Shown one piece after another: positions 40,214 through 51,574 of a stretch of 64,000 nucleotides of DNA (position 1 is the first letter of the stretch; each line of letters begins with the position of its first letter). The notes beneath the pieces were generated by a model that saw only the letters and a list, made by a program, of their open reading frames with translations, was not told where the DNA came from and ran no database searches. Source of the DNA: Candidatus Peregrinibacteria bacterium (GTDB lineage Bacteria; Patescibacteriota; Gracilibacteria; UM-FILTER-43-11); assembly GCA_016932505.1 (NCBI GenBank), contig JAFGCT010000035.1:1-64000 (forward strand), in the 5' to 3' direction. Made by a program: the position numbers and the translations under genes.

Positions 40214-42214
40214 ATGATTCCACTTTACGTGTCACTCGCGATTGCAGTGCTCAGTCTTATCTATGCTGGCTACAATACATATCGCGTGTTAAGTTATGAT
40301 GCAGGTACCCCTAAAATGAAGGAGATTTCTCTTGCAATTCAGGAAGGTGCTATGGCTTATATGAATCGTCAATTCAAAACCATCGCTGTTTTTGCAGTTA
40401 TTATTGCTGTATTAATGTGGTTTGGACTTGGATCATATGTTGCTTGTACTTTTATTGCCGGTGCTTTGTTTTCCGGACTTGCAGGCTATATAGGAATGAA
40501 TGTTTCTGTACGTGCAAATGTACGAACTGCTTCTGCTGCAAAAGACGGAGTTTCTTCAGCGCTTAATGTTGCTTTTAAAGGTGGTTCAGTAACAGGTCTT
40601 TCTGTTGTTGGTCTTTCTTTATTTGGAGTAACAGGTGCATATATAATATTGTTTTATATGGGTGTACCTCAAGATGAGATCCCACATCTTTTAATTGGAT
40701 TTGGATTTGGTGCTTCACTTATTTCACTTTTTGCTCGTTTAGGTGGTGGAATTTTTACAAAAGCTGCTGATGTTGGTGCTGATTTAGTTGGTAAGGTGGA
40801 AGCTGGTATACCGGAGGACGATCCAAGAAATCCAGCAACTATTGCTGACAATGTTGGAGATAATGTTGGAGATTGTGCTGGTATGGGTGCTGATTTGTTT
40901 GAAACATATGCAGTTACTTTAATAGCTGCAATGATACTTGGACTAACTGAAAACCAGTCAGTATTATTCCCAATTCTTCTTGGTGCTGTGGCTGTTGTAG
41001 CAAGTATGGTCGCAATTAATTTTGTTAAGACAAAATCCAAAGCTAAAATTATGACTGCGCTTTATACAGGTATGGCAGTTGCACAGGTTTTATCTTTAGT
41101 AGGTTTTTATTTCGTTACAAAGTATTACGCATCCGATATTAACTTGTTTTGGACAACTGTAGTTGGTGCTGTACTAACTGTTTTAGTTATTATAATTACT
41201 GAATACTACACTGCTACAAAATTCAAGCCAGTACGTGATGTTGCTAAAGCTTCTGAAACAGGCGCAGGAACTAATATTATTATTGGTCTTGCCGCTGGAC
41301 TTGAAAGTACAATTGCAATTGTTATTGTTATTTGTGCTGCAATTATCGTTTCTTATAATTTAGCTGGTCTTTACGGAATAGCTATTGCTGCTGTTTCTAT
41401 GCTTAGTACTACCGGTATGGTTATAGCAATGGATTCTTATGGTCCTATAACAGACAATGCTGGTGGAATTGCAGAAATGTCTAATCTTCCGGAGAAAGTG
41501 AGAAATACTACTGATGCGCTTGACGCAGTAGGTAATACTACAAAAGCTGTTACAAAAGGATATGCAATTGGTTCTGCTGCACTTGCTGCTCTTGTTCTAT
41601 TCCAGGATTATAACGGAGCTTTAATTACTGAGGGTCGAGTTCTTTCTTTTGATATTACTGACTATAGAGTATTAGTCGGTTTATTTTTGGGTGGACTCAT
41701 TCCTTATGCGTTCTCATCAGTTACAATGCGTGCTGTTGGACGAGCAGCTCATTCAGTTGTTACTGAAGTTCGAAGACAGTTCAAATCTATTAAAGGAATA
41801 ATGGAAGGTACTGCTAAGCCTGAATATAGAAGATGTGTTGATATTGTTACTAAAGCGGCACTTATTGAAATGATTGTGCCTGCTCTTATAGCTGTAATTT
41901 CACCAATTGCTGTTGGCTTCTTACTTGGGCCTCTTGCTCTTGGTGGTCTTTTAATTGGTGTAATCGTTTCCGGATTGCTTATGGCTATTTCTATGGCGAA
42001 TGGTGGTGCTACTTGGGATAATGCAAAGAAATACATCGAGGATGGTCACCATGGAGGTAAAGGTTCTGAGGCTCATAAAGCTGCAGTAGTGGGGGATACA
42101 GTTGGTGATCCTTATAAAGATACTGCCGGTCCTGCTCTTAATGCTCTTATTAAGGTAATTAATATGATTGCTCTATTAATTGCTGCAAGTGTGGCTAGCT
42201 GGAGTCTTTTTTAA
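40214..42214 (+). CDS. hppA: Membrane-bound proton-translocating pyrophosphatase (K+-independent type predicted)
   Basis: [54 protein letters not shown] motif; [13 protein letters not shown]. Confidence 0.95.
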   Translation: MIPLYVSLAIAVLSLIYAGYNTYRVLSYDAGTPKMKEISLAIQEGAMAYMNRQFKTIAVFAVIIAVLMWFGLGSYVACTFIAGALFSGLAGYIGMNVSVRANVRTASAAKDGVSSALNVAFKGGSVTGLSVVGLSLFGVTGAYIILFYMGVPQDEIPHLLIGFGFGASLISLFARLGGGIFTKAADVGADLVGKVEAGIPEDDPRNPATIADNVGDNVGDCAGMGADLFETYAVTLIAAMILGLTENQSVLFPILLGAVAVVASMVAINFVKTKSKAKIMTALYTGMAVAQVLSLVGFYFVTKYYASDINLFWTTVVGAVLTVLVIIITEYYTATKFKPVRDVAKASETGAGTNIIIGLAAGLESTIAIVIVICAAIIVSYNLAGLYGIAIAAVSMLSTTGMVIAMDSYGPITDNAGGIAEMSNLPEKVRNTTDALDAVGNTTKAVTKGYAIGSAALAALVLFQDYNGALITEGRVLSFDITDYRVLVGLFLGGLIPYAFSSVTMRAVGRAAHSVVTEVRRQFKSIKGIMEGTAKPEYRRCVDIVTKAALIEMIVPALIAVISPIAVGFLLGPLALGGLLIGVIVSGLLMAISMANGGATWDNAKKYIEDGHHGGKGSEAHKAAVVGDTVGDPYKDTAGPALNALIKVINMIALLIAASVASWSLF

Positions 42215-42234
42215 TCAACCAATTTATTTACTAA

Positions 42235-42264
42235 AAAGCTCCGATGTATTTCGGAGCTTTTTTT
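42235..42264 (+). terminator. Rho-independent terminator after hppA
   Basis: AAAGCTCCGA/TCGGAGCTTT hairpin followed by T run. Confidence 0.85.
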
Positions 42265-42310
42265 GATTGTGGGGTGAAGGCCTGCTTATATGCGGGAGGC
42301 CTTAGAACCG

Positions 42311-42559
42311 CTAGAATGTTAGTGGAAGAGTAGTGATGTACTCACTGCCCTTTGGCTTTTTGTGCCTTTTTTTTACTAGTAGCCTGATACCAGCTATTAG
42401 TGACGTTCCACCAACAATGGTTTGGAGGAAGATTTCCTTAAATTCAGCTTCTTCGTAGTGAAGAAACGTGAAGGTCAAATACAATATGCCAAGTAATATA
42501 AAAAATGTTCCTTGGAATATATTCCATTTAGATACTTCACGATTGTAAAGAAGACTCAT
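42311..42559 (-). CDS. Small membrane protein
   Basis: Two hydrophobic segments; gaggg SD-like sequence upstream. Confidence 0.55.
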   Translation of the reverse strand: MSLLYNREVSKWNIFQGTFFILLGILYLTFTFLHYEEAEFKEIFLQTIVGGTSLIAGIRLLVKKRHKKPKGSEYITTLPLTF

Positions 42560-42592
42560 TATTTTCCCTCCTTTCTATACAGTCAAATCTGC

Positions 42593-42835
42593 TTAATTAC
42601 GATTTTTTTCATTCGTAATGCAGAAAATCGATGCTATGAAAAGCAATACAGCGAAACATAAGAAGACTACAAATACTTTAATTAACTTCCCATTACCGTT
42701 CTGAATACCTTGCACTAGACCTATTATTGAAACTCCTATTCCAATGCAAACGGTTCCAATTAGCAATGCTATCCACCAATTTCCTTTCATTGAATCCAAG
42801 ATTGTTTTTTTCATTTGAATCAAATGCACTTTCAT
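42593..42835 (-). CDS. Small membrane protein
   Basis: Two hydrophobic segments. Confidence 0.5.
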   Translation of the reverse strand: MKVHLIQMKKTILDSMKGNWWIALLIGTVCIGIGVSIIGLVQGIQNGNGKLIKVFVVFLCFAVLLFIASIFCITNEKNRN

Positions 42836-42967
42836 CTTTACTTCCCCTGTATTGTTGCCCTGAGCAAAATGCTCATTTACCGATTCCCTTTGTTGTTAAG
42901 GATTTGTGACTGGTCGTGTATGTTACCCTATATATAGGTATATGTCAATTTGATTGATTAATTATAA

Positions 42968-42995
42968 GTAGGGACGCGCCATAGCACGTCCCTAC
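42968..42995. repeat. Imperfect palindrome GTAGGGACGCGCCATAGCACGTCCCTAC
   Basis: Same family as 6337-6366. Confidence 0.85.
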
Positions 42996-43025
42996 GTTTC
43001 ATAATTATACGTTTTTATTCTGTGT

Positions 43026-45437
43026 TTACTTCGTTAAATCTACCATTGTTTTAATAACTGTATCGGGATTAAGTGACATACTATCAATTCCTTCCTTCGC
43101 TAAGAATCTAGCAAATTCTGGATAATCACTTGGAGCCTGACCACAAATGCCGACTTTGCGATTTTTCTTTTTACCTACTTCGATTATTTTTTTAATCATT
43201 GATTTTACAGCATCATTCCTTTCATCAAATACATGACGTACTAATGCGGAATCTCTATCTACACCTAATGTTAATTGAGTAAGGTCATTAGAACCTATTG
43301 AAAAGCCGTCAAAGATTTCACAGAACTCTTCTGCAAGGATTACATTACTCGGAATCTCACACATGACATAAAGCTTTAATCCATTTTTACCACGTTCAAG
43401 ACCATTCTTCTTCATTTCTGCTTGAACTTTTAAACCTTCCTCAATAGTTCTGCAGAACGGAATCATTAATTTTAAGTTTGTTAATCCCATTTCTTCGCGG
43501 ACTTTCTTCATTGCTTTGCACTCAAGGGCAAAAGCATCGCGGTATTTAGGGTCGTAGTATCTACTTGCTCCACGCCACCCAATCATAGGATTTTCTTCGT
43601 GAGGTTCGTATTCAGTTCCACCAATAAGGTTGGCATATTCATTTGATTTAAAATCACTTAGTCTTACTATTACCGGCTTTGGATAAAAGGCAGCTGCGAT
43701 TGTCCCAACGCCCATTGCAAGCTTATCTACAAAGAAGTCAGCCTTGTTGGTATAGCCAGCTGTGATGTTATCGATTTTATCAATCACATGCTTATCCTCC
43801 AGTTTTTTATAATTCAAAAGTGCTTGTGGATGAATTTTAATATATTCATTAATTATAAATTCAAGGCGAGCTAGACCTACTCCGTCATTTGGAATAAATG
43901 AAGATTCAAAAGCCATATCTGGATTACCAAGATTCATCATTATTTTTGTCTTAGGTTTTTTGAGATTTTTTAAAGACGTTCTTTTTACTTTGAATTTCAA
44001 TTCACCTTCATAGATATTACCAATTTCACCTTCGCAGGCTACTGTGATTTTTGACTTATTTTTAATTACGGAGGTCGCATTGTTTGTTCCTACAATACAA
44101 GGGATACCAAGTTCACGAGAGACAATAGCTGCATGACAAGTCCTTCCTCCTCGATCGGTTACGATAGCTGAAGCGATTTTCATAATAGGCACCCAATCTG
44201 GGTCCGTCATATCTGTAACTAAAATATCACCTTTTTTGAAGTCAGAAATTTGTTCAGGATCTAGAATTACACTTGCTTTGCCCGATGCAATTTTAGAGCC
44301 CACAGGTGCACCTGAGGCTATTATGTTTCCTTTTTTCAACAGAATGTAATCCTCTAATACACTTTGGTCTTTCTGAGATTGTACGGTTTCTGGTCTTGCT
44401 TGAACTATATATAATTTGCCGTCTTTACCATCTTTTGCCCATTCCATATCCATTGGTTTGAAATGACCAGCTTCAGCACTATAGTGGTCTTCAATTATAC
44501 TGGCCCACTTTGCTAGTTGAAGTACTTCATCATCTGTAATACTGAATTTTGCCTGGTCTTGTTTAGGTACAGGAATATTCTTAACAGGGGATTTACTTCC
44601 ACCTTCTGAGTAAATCATTTTAATCTTTTTTGAACCGAGTTTTTTTGTAAGAATAGGTTTAAAGCCTTCTTTAAGGGTTGGTTTAAATACATAAAATTCA
44701 TCAGGATTTACAGCTCCTTGTACTACGTTCTCACCAAGACCATAAGCAGAATTAATTAATACTGCATCTTTAAATCCACTTTCAGTATCTATGCTGAACA
44801 TTACACCGCTTGATCCTATATCTGAGCGAACCATTTTTTGAACAGCTATAGAAAGGCCAATTGAAAAATGGTCATAGCCTTTTTCTTCGCGGTAGGCGAT
44901 TGCCCTATCTGTAAATAATGAAGCAAAACATTTTTTACAGGCCTCTAAAACAGCGAAGTCTCCTCTGATATTTAAAAATGTTTCTTGCTGACCGGCAAAA
45001 GATGCATCAGGTAAGTCTTCTGCTGTTGCCGATGACCTAATGGCAGTGTCGCAATTCTTTCCATACATCTTTTCCATTTTCCTATAAGAATCCAAAATTG
45101 CCTTATTTAAATCTTCAGGAAAAGTTGCATTTAAAATAATCTGTCTTACGTTATGACCTTTTTTATGAAGGTCGTGCATATCTTTTGCATTAAGTCCTTT
45201 AAGGGCTTTTTTTACATCATCTTTAATACCGGCAGATTCCAATAAATAATGATAAGCATAAGCTGTTACTGCAAAGCCGTTTGGAATCTTAACCTTTTTT
45301 TTGGTTAGCTTTTGATACATTTCCCCAAGGGAAGCGTTTTTTCCGCCTACTAATGGGACATCTTTAATACCAAGCTCCTTAAACCATAATATAAGAGCAG
45401 TATTGCGCGATTTGCGCTTAAAAAGTTTCTTTAACAT
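43026..45437 (-). CDS. ppsA: Phosphoenolpyruvate synthase
   Basis: PPDK N-term LVGGKNASLGEMY; TDRGGRTCHAAIVSRELGIPCIVG; FSIGSNDLTQLTLGVDRDS; GICGQAPSDYPEFA. Confidence 0.96.
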   Translation of the reverse strand: MLKKLFKRKSRNTALILWFKELGIKDVPLVGGKNASLGEMYQKLTKKKVKIPNGFAVTAYAYHYLLESAGIKDDVKKALKGLNAKDMHDLHKKGHNVRQIILNATFPEDLNKAILDSYRKMEKMYGKNCDTAIRSSATAEDLPDASFAGQQETFLNIRGDFAVLEACKKCFASLFTDRAIAYREEKGYDHFSIGLSIAVQKMVRSDIGSSGVMFSIDTESGFKDAVLINSAYGLGENVVQGAVNPDEFYVFKPTLKEGFKPILTKKLGSKKIKMIYSEGGSKSPVKNIPVPKQDQAKFSITDDEVLQLAKWASIIEDHYSAEAGHFKPMDMEWAKDGKDGKLYIVQARPETVQSQKDQSVLEDYILLKKGNIIASGAPVGSKIASGKASVILDPEQISDFKKGDILVTDMTDPDWVPIMKIASAIVTDRGGRTCHAAIVSRELGIPCIVGTNNATSVIKNKSKITVACEGEIGNIYEGELKFKVKRTSLKNLKKPKTKIMMNLGNPDMAFESSFIPNDGVGLARLEFIINEYIKIHPQALLNYKKLEDKHVIDKIDNITAGYTNKADFFVDKLAMGVGTIAAAFYPKPVIVRLSDFKSNEYANLIGGTEYEPHEENPMIGWRGASRYYDPKYRDAFALECKAMKKVREEMGLTNLKLMIPFCRTIEEGLKVQAEMKKNGLERGKNGLKLYVMCEIPSNVILAEEFCEIFDGFSIGSNDLTQLTLGVDRDSALVRHVFDERNDAVKSMIKKIIEVGKKKNRKVGICGQAPSDYPEFARFLAKEGIDSMSLNPDTVIKTMVDLTK

Positions 45438-45557
45438 ATTTTGTTTTTGTTAATTTTTTTATCAAAAATAGTTTAGCACAATCAAAAACATAGTACAAAT
45501 AATTTATTCAATAAATTTAATGTATTGCGATAACTACAAAAATAACAGTTCAGACAA

Positions 45558-45986
45558 TTATTCCGTTTTTTCCAGACTAGCTTGGACAAGATCTCTTATA
45601 TTGTGAATACCGACTTCTTCTGCGGTTTCATTTTTAGTAGCTGCTCTTTGTGCGATTCTTTGCGAAAGTGCTTCCAGTGTTTCAACTTTGCTTACCGGAG
45701 GTAATAGATGACTACCTCCTCCGTATCTGTAATTTAAAAATTCAGTTCTAATTAATTTTAATACTTCTTCCGATCCGCCTGATTTAAGCATGGCATCAGC
45801 ACAGAAATCTATGATTGTATCAAGCAGTTTAGGATGCAGTTCTTCGCGACGTTTTATGTCATTCATATCTGCGTTACGGCCAAACGTTATATATTTTGTT
45901 TTTGCATATATTTCCACCATTTCCTTAAATTCTTCGGTAAGTGCCTCTATATCGATTCCCGATGTTGATTCGTTGTTTTCGTTCAT
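45558..45986 (-). CDS. Hypothetical protein
   Basis: ORF; start overlaps stop of upstream M23 gene (TAATG). Confidence 0.55.
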   Translation of the reverse strand: MNENNESTSGIDIEALTEEFKEMVEIYAKTKYITFGRNADMNDIKRREELHPKLLDTIIDFCADAMLKSGGSEEVLKLIRTEFLNYRYGGGSHLLPPVSKVETLEALSQRIAQRAATKNETAEEVGIHNIRDLVQASLEKTE

Positions 45987-48274
45987 TATTTGGAATATGT
46001 TACTAAGTTATTATCCAAAACATACTTCATTCTGTAAATAGTTTCTGCTACTTCACCACGTGTCATCCCCATATCTGGTTTTAACAAATTGTTGACTACA
46101 GTAAGAAGATTTTTTCTGTTAGTCATATATGCATATGGAGCATACCATTCGTCTTTAGGTACATCCGCATAAGGATTTGCTGTAATAGTATCTGTTAACT
46201 CAATGCCATTCGTTTTAAATAGCATTTTTAAATATTCAGCTTTATTTACCATAGTATCTGGTCTAAAGGTTCCGTCGTCATAACCTTTTACTATTCCTTT
46301 GCTTACTGCTGTTCCTAACGTTGTAGAATACCATTCACTATTACTAGTGTCTGTAAATGTCAATTCTTGAGTAGGTCCTGTTCCTGCGTTAAACGCAAGC
46401 ATTAACATCTTTAACGCTTCAACTCTATTAACTGTATTATTTGGTTTAAATGTACCGTCTGAGTATCCATTTATTACTCCGTTATCACTTAAATATTTTA
46501 TTGCTTCGTAATTTGGATGCCCCTTGCTTACATCCGCAAATGCTTTAACTTCCTCCATATATATTGGAGTACTTTCTCCGACCAAACTTCCGTTTTGAGC
46601 CCTTAATACTATTCGGCTTTCATCTTGTGCCGTTACTCTGATAGTTGCAATTCCATTCTTAAAATCATTAACTGCTATTCTATTCGGAATAATATTGGCC
46701 TTGCCTTCTTTGGCAACGATTGTAATTGTACCTGCAAAATTAACTACAGGTGTAGGATTACCATTTGAATCAATAGCTAATATTTTCACTTCTTCAACTG
46801 AATTTTTCTGAAAGTACCCATCGTGGTCAATTCTTAAACTAGCAATACCTTCAACCTTATCAACAAAACTAATCTGATGACTGGATTTACCAATAAGAAT
46901 ATTTGAAATACCAGCACTTGAACTGTTTACTACAATTTTAATCGCATTATTGTTGAAGTCTGATTTTTTGAATACTTTTTTAAGTAATGTTCCGACTCCA
47001 TTTACTTCAACTCTGATTTCATCAGCATCACTCATTTTACTAAGCTGATTTTTTTCATCTATAGCGGTAATAGTAATTCCATTGTTTACCAAACTAACAG
47101 ATTCTCCAATTAAATTAAATTCAAACAGTGAAGTATCTATCTTTGAGTCCGGAATTGGATTACTTACAACAACTACAGGTGGTTCTGGAGGAGCTACAGG
47201 TTTTGTTTCTACGACAGGAGTGCTTTCGACTGGTTCCGAATTTTCTGTATCATTAACATCTTCCTGAGTTTGATTATTATCGTTGTTATTACTGACAATT
47301 GAATTATTGTCGACACCACCAGAATTACTACTGGCCAAACTATAAGAACCAAGATACTTGTATACATACTGCATTGGGTTAATGGTATATTTTCTTGCAT
47401 TATTCATTCCAAGGCTGGCATTTACCGCTTCAAAAAAGCTCAATCCTGCATTTTGTGATTCCGCCCATGTAAAAGGCCAATATGGATGCCATGGAGCTTC
47501 ATCATTATCAATTTGAAAATGTAGATGGGGGGTTGTTGATGTACCAGTATTACCACTTGTTCCAATAATATCTCCTTTTAAAACATTCTGACCTTCGCTT
47601 ACATCTAACCTATCCATGTGAACATAATTTGAGTAAATTGTTGTTGTTCCTCCATTTCCATCTGGTGCGCCGATATGTTTTATTACAATATGATGACCAA
47701 ATCCTGTTGAATCTAAAGATGCTTTAATTACTTTTCCATTAGCAATTGCGTGAATAGGAGTACCGACTGGCATCCTTATATCCACTGCTAAATGACTTCC
47801 ATGATTTTCCAAATGGTCATATTCATAGTTTCCTAAATAAACCACTGGATAGGTAATTTTTGTATTTCTGATTCCATCGTGTGATGCGTTTCCCCAAATA
47901 AGTTGAGTATCCGGAAATTGCATTTTTTCTAAATCATATCTTGGTAAATCAATCAATTTTGACTGATCTACCTCTGAATATTTTGTTGTTTTGTTATCTC
48001 CACCCCAATTTGTCCAATCGGGAACTTTACTAACAGGTAGCACAGATCCGTTAAATGGCTGAGGTGCATCTAGAACACTCGCCTTAAACCATTCTCCTGT
48101 TTGCTGTTGAAAATATACCGCAAACATCATCAGAATCGTAAAAAGTGCCATTCCACTATATCTGAAATATCTAATTGTTTGTGGACTGAAAAACAAACTT
48201 TTTATTGCGTTTTTAGCTCTGCCACCTTTTCGAATCTTTCTGATTTTGAATTTTGGTTTCTTTTCTTTTGGCAT
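45986..48274 (-). CDS. M23 peptidase-like protein with C-terminal SLH repeats
   Basis: SHLAVDIRMPVGTPIHAIANGKVI...HLHFQID; FADVSKGHPNYEAIKYLSDNGVINGYSDGTFKPNNTVNRVEALKM and two more SLH-like repeats. Confidence 0.88.
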   Translation of the reverse strand: MPKEKKPKFKIRKIRKGGRAKNAIKSLFFSPQTIRYFRYSGMALFTILMMFAVYFQQQTGEWFKASVLDAPQPFNGSVLPVSKVPDWTNWGGDNKTTKYSEVDQSKLIDLPRYDLEKMQFPDTQLIWGNASHDGIRNTKITYPVVYLGNYEYDHLENHGSHLAVDIRMPVGTPIHAIANGKVIKASLDSTGFGHHIVIKHIGAPDGNGGTTTIYSNYVHMDRLDVSEGQNVLKGDIIGTSGNTGTSTTPHLHFQIDNDEAPWHPYWPFTWAESQNAGLSFFEAVNASLGMNNARKYTINPMQYVYKYLGSYSLASSNSGGVDNNSIVSNNNDNNQTQEDVNDTENSEPVESTPVVETKPVAPPEPPVVVVSNPIPDSKIDTSLFEFNLIGESVSLVNNGITITAIDEKNQLSKMSDADEIRVEVNGVGTLLKKVFKKSDFNNNAIKIVVNSSSAGISNILIGKSSHQISFVDKVEGIASLRIDHDGYFQKNSVEEVKILAIDSNGNPTPVVNFAGTITIVAKEGKANIIPNRIAVNDFKNGIATIRVTAQDESRIVLRAQNGSLVGESTPIYMEEVKAFADVSKGHPNYEAIKYLSDNGVINGYSDGTFKPNNTVNRVEALKMLMLAFNAGTGPTQELTFTDTSNSEWYSTTLGTAVSKGIVKGYDDGTFRPDTMVNKAEYLKMLFKTNGIELTDTITANPYADVPKDEWYAPYAYMTNRKNLLTVVNNLLKPDMGMTRGEVAETIYRMKYVLDNNLVTYSK

Positions 48275-48394
48275 TTTTGCTTTTTAGTTATCATATTATT
48301 ATAGCAAATTTTGGCTTAAAAATCAATAGCGGATAACTAGATATCGAAGTAACATTGTTTTAGTTTACTGTTGTTTCGTTTATAATCTATATCG

Positions 48395-49486
48395 ATGAAA
48401 ATATCCCATATTAAAATCAAAGGCTTTCGTAACTTAAAACCACTTGAGTTAAAAATCGATAAAGATAAGGATGTTTTTGCTTTTATTGGTTCAAATGGGC
48501 ATGGAAAAACTAACTTACTTGAAGCTATCTATCTTTGTGCACTTTCAAAATCATTTAGAACAAGAACCAATTCCGATTTGGTTAACTTTGAAGTAGATTT
48601 TTGTAAGATTGAGTGTGCTGTCGATATGGAAGATCCAAAAATTCTTGAAATTATCGTAACTAAAGAGCCACCACAGAAAGTATTAAAAGTGAATGGTGTA
48701 AAGCGAAATGCTTCCGATTTTATTGGTGTATTAAAAGCTGTTTTTTTCTCACCAGACGACCTTTCTGAAATGGCTTTTGCGCCTAAATTACGTCGTAGAT
48801 ATCTGGATGTAATGCTTTCTCAGCTTGACCACGAGTATTTGAATATTCTTTTAAGGTATCAGGAAGTTGCTCGCCAAAGAAACGCTTTGCTAAAAAAAAT
48901 TCGAGAAAAACTAGCCAAAAAGGAAGAGCTGATATTTTGGGATGAACAGATTGCTGATTTTGGTCTTTCCATTACCCAAAAAAGAGCTGATTTGATAATC
49001 CAGCTTCAGGATTTAATAAATACTATGTATAAATCAATTTCACAGACTGAGGATGAACTAAAAATTATCTATCAATCCAATATTGGCGAATTTGATGATA
49101 AGCAATCTTTTTTACTTAAAATGACTCAGAATATTGATCGGGATATTGCAACAGGAACTACTCAGCTCGGTCCTCATCGTGATGATTTGCAGTTTTTAAT
49201 CAATGGTCATGATATGGTTTATTTTGCATCAAGAGGGGAGTGGAGGAGCCTTGTTCTTGCTCTTAAGTTTGCTGAGATACAATTAATCGAAAATAAGACC
49301 GGTGAAAAACCAATATTATTACTTGATGACGTATTCTCGGAGCTTGATGAAATTCGCCAAAAATACTTATTCGAAGCAATAAAAGGCACTCAGACATTTA
49401 TTACCACAACTCATAAGGAGTTTTTAGATGGCTTAGATGTTGAAAGGGTGGTTTATAAAGTTGGGCATGGAGAAGTGATTATTTGA
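48395..49486 (+). CDS. recF: DNA replication/repair protein RecF
   Basis: FIGSNGHGKTNLLEAIYLCALSKSFRT; LGPHRDDLQF; LLLDDVFSELDEIRQKYL. Confidence 0.95.
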   Translation: MKISHIKIKGFRNLKPLELKIDKDKDVFAFIGSNGHGKTNLLEAIYLCALSKSFRTRTNSDLVNFEVDFCKIECAVDMEDPKILEIIVTKEPPQKVLKVNGVKRNASDFIGVLKAVFFSPDDLSEMAFAPKLRRRYLDVMLSQLDHEYLNILLRYQEVARQRNALLKKIREKLAKKEELIFWDEQIADFGLSITQKRADLIIQLQDLINTMYKSISQTEDELKIIYQSNIGEFDDKQSFLLKMTQNIDRDIATGTTQLGPHRDDLQFLINGHDMVYFASRGEWRSLVLALKFAEIQLIENKTGEKPILLLDDVFSELDEIRQKYLFEAIKGTQTFITTTHKEFLDGLDVERVVYKVGHGEVII

Positions 49487-49714
49487 TTTATATCTATGTT
49501 TGAGATAAAATTATATCTTAATATTTATTTAAGAATTATATTGAATCCTTTAAAACTTCTGCCCCATTGGCCTTTAAAGAAAGTCAGTTTATATCTATGT
49601 TAGATGATGGTTTTTTTTGAGAGATACTGAAGAATTAGTTGTTGGTCAGTTTATAATTCCTAAAGAAATTGCCGATAAAAAATCGTTAGCAATCAGTTAA
49701 AATTTAAACGAAAT

Positions 49715-50062
49715 TTGCCAATGCCCACTAATCCTAATGACCCATTTGGAGTAAAAGAAATAGTAGTCACTAGTGGTAATGATGGTTTGCAAAGACTTTC
49801 TCGTACGAAGGCTTCAAATTTCTTAAAACTGAAACGAGCCGTTTTACAAGACTCAAGGACACGTATTTTTCAACTTAGCAATGGTTCAATCCTACATATG
49901 TATGAGCGACCTGATGGTGGTATTTTTGTAGTTGAATGTCGTTCAAATAGTTCTAATGGCGACGCGTTACATTTTATTCTTCCTAATAAGGTTGAAGAAT
50001 CCAGAAGAACAGGAATTTTATCCTTACTAAACGGACATGGGGGATATACTGAGATAAAGTAA
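49715..50062 (+). CDS. Hypothetical protein
   Basis: ORF only. Confidence 0.45.
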   Translation: MPMPTNPNDPFGVKEIVVTSGNDGLQRLSRTKASNFLKLKRAVLQDSRTRIFQLSNGSILHMYERPDGGIFVVECRSNSSNGDALHFILPNKVEESRRTGILSLLNGHGGYTEIK

Positions 50063-50183
50063 AAAAGATTTGACTTATATATAGGATAGAGTAAAATACA
50101 TCCGCAATGTTGATTTTTGCCTCCAGCAGAGGAAACAATCACTTTGTACTATTAAAATTAACTTATCTGCTAAATTTTTGCGT

Positions 50184-51458
50184 ATGTTTAAAATTATTGA
50201 CGACAATTTAACAATGGATGACCTACTGGGTGCATCTAAAGAACTTACTAAGCCAGAGCTTGGAAGTGTTATAACCGGTACAGTTGTTAGCGTTGCTAAA
50301 AATAAACTGGTTGTGGATTTGAATGGTGTAGCTGTTGGTATCGCTTCAGGACGTGAGACTCATGATAGTTCAGGTACAATCAATGACCTTAAAGAAGGTG
50401 ATGAAGTAAAAACTGTTGTAATTGAAGAAGAAAATGATGACGGTATGGTTGTTCTTTCACTCAAAAAAGCTTCTCAGGCAACTACTTGGGATAAATTTGA
50501 AAAGGGTTATAAAGAAGGTACTATAATTGAAATTACTGTAAGTGAGGCTAATAAAGGTGGTTTACTTATCGATATTGATGGTATTAAAGGATTTATACCA
50601 GTATCTCAACTTGCTCCAGTCCATTACCCTCGTGTTGAAGACGCAAATGCAGGTCAAATTCTTACTCGTCTTAATAAATTGATTGGAATAAAGATGAACG
50701 TTAAGATTATTAATCTAGATAGAGCAAGTGGTAAGATGATTTTGTCCGAAAAAGCTGCAATGGAAACAGATGCTAAGAAATCACTAGGTGAACTTAAAGT
50801 AGGTTCTAGAGTTAAAGGTAGAGTTAGTGGAGTAGTTAAGTTTGGTATATTCGTTACTTTCGATGGTCTTGAAGGTCTTGTTCATATTTCTGAAATCGCA
50901 TGGGGACACGTTAGTAATCCACATCAATATGCTAAAACAGGCGATACTGTTGAGGTTGAAATAATTGGAATTGAAGGTGAAAAACTATCACTAAGTATGA
51001 AAAGATTAATTCCTGATCCATGGTCAGAAATTGAAGCTAAATATCCAATCGGCACTAAAGTAAAAGGTGTAATTAACCGCTTTTCTCCATTCGGTGCTTT
51101 TGTACAACTTGAAGATGATATCAATGGACTTATCCACCTTTCTGAAATTTCTAATCAGAAAGTTGATGATCCTGCTGATTTCCTTAAAACTGGTGAAGAA
51201 GTTGAAGCTCAGGTTATTAATATTGATAGAGATGAACACAGAATTGGACTTAGTTTAAAAGCACTTTCACCTAATAAAAAAGCAACTGCAAAAGCAAAAG
51301 ATGTTGATGCTGAAGAAAAACCTAAGAAAAAGGAGTCAAAAAAAGAGGAAAAGGAGGAAGTAGCTGAAGAAGTAGTTGAAGATAAGGCTGAAAAAGAAGA
51401 AAAAGAAGAGAAGCCTAAGAAGAAAGCTGCTGCTAAAAAGACTGCCAAAAAGAAATAG
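50184..51458 (+). CDS. rpsA: S1 RNA-binding protein, 30S ribosomal protein S1-like (4 S1 repeats, K/E-rich tail)
   Basis: GSRVKGRVSGVVKFGIFVTFDGLEGLVHISEIAWGHVSNP and further S1 repeats; track start 50178 is TTG, ATG at 50184. Confidence 0.92.
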   Translation: MFKIIDDNLTMDDLLGASKELTKPELGSVITGTVVSVAKNKLVVDLNGVAVGIASGRETHDSSGTINDLKEGDEVKTVVIEEENDDGMVVLSLKKASQATTWDKFEKGYKEGTIIEITVSEANKGGLLIDIDGIKGFIPVSQLAPVHYPRVEDANAGQILTRLNKLIGIKMNVKIINLDRASGKMILSEKAAMETDAKKSLGELKVGSRVKGRVSGVVKFGIFVTFDGLEGLVHISEIAWGHVSNPHQYAKTGDTVEVEIIGIEGEKLSLSMKRLIPDPWSEIEAKYPIGTKVKGVINRFSPFGAFVQLEDDINGLIHLSEISNQKVDDPADFLKTGEEVEAQVINIDRDEHRIGLSLKALSPNKKATAKAKDVDAEEKPKKKESKKEEKEEVAEEVVEDKAEKEEKEEKPKKKAAAKKTAKKK

Positions 51459-51480
51459 GTTCTATTACAAGATTACAAAC

Positions 51481-51497
51481 GCCCCGCTTAGCGGGGC
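51481..51497. terminator. Hairpin GCCCCGC-TTA-GCGGGGC
   Basis: Perfect 7-bp GC-rich stem after rpsA. Confidence 0.7.
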
Positions 51498-51574
51498 TAT
51501 TATATATTACAAGATTATCATTTATGGTTTATAATAATCTTGTAATTTTGTAATAATTAATTTTGTAATAAATT

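Noticed and set aside
40669-41040. Minus-strand 123-aa ORF
   Set aside because: Shadow ORF inside hppA
51209-51448. Minus-strand Ser/Phe/Ala-rich ORF
   Set aside because: Complement of the low-complexity Lys/Glu tail of rpsA
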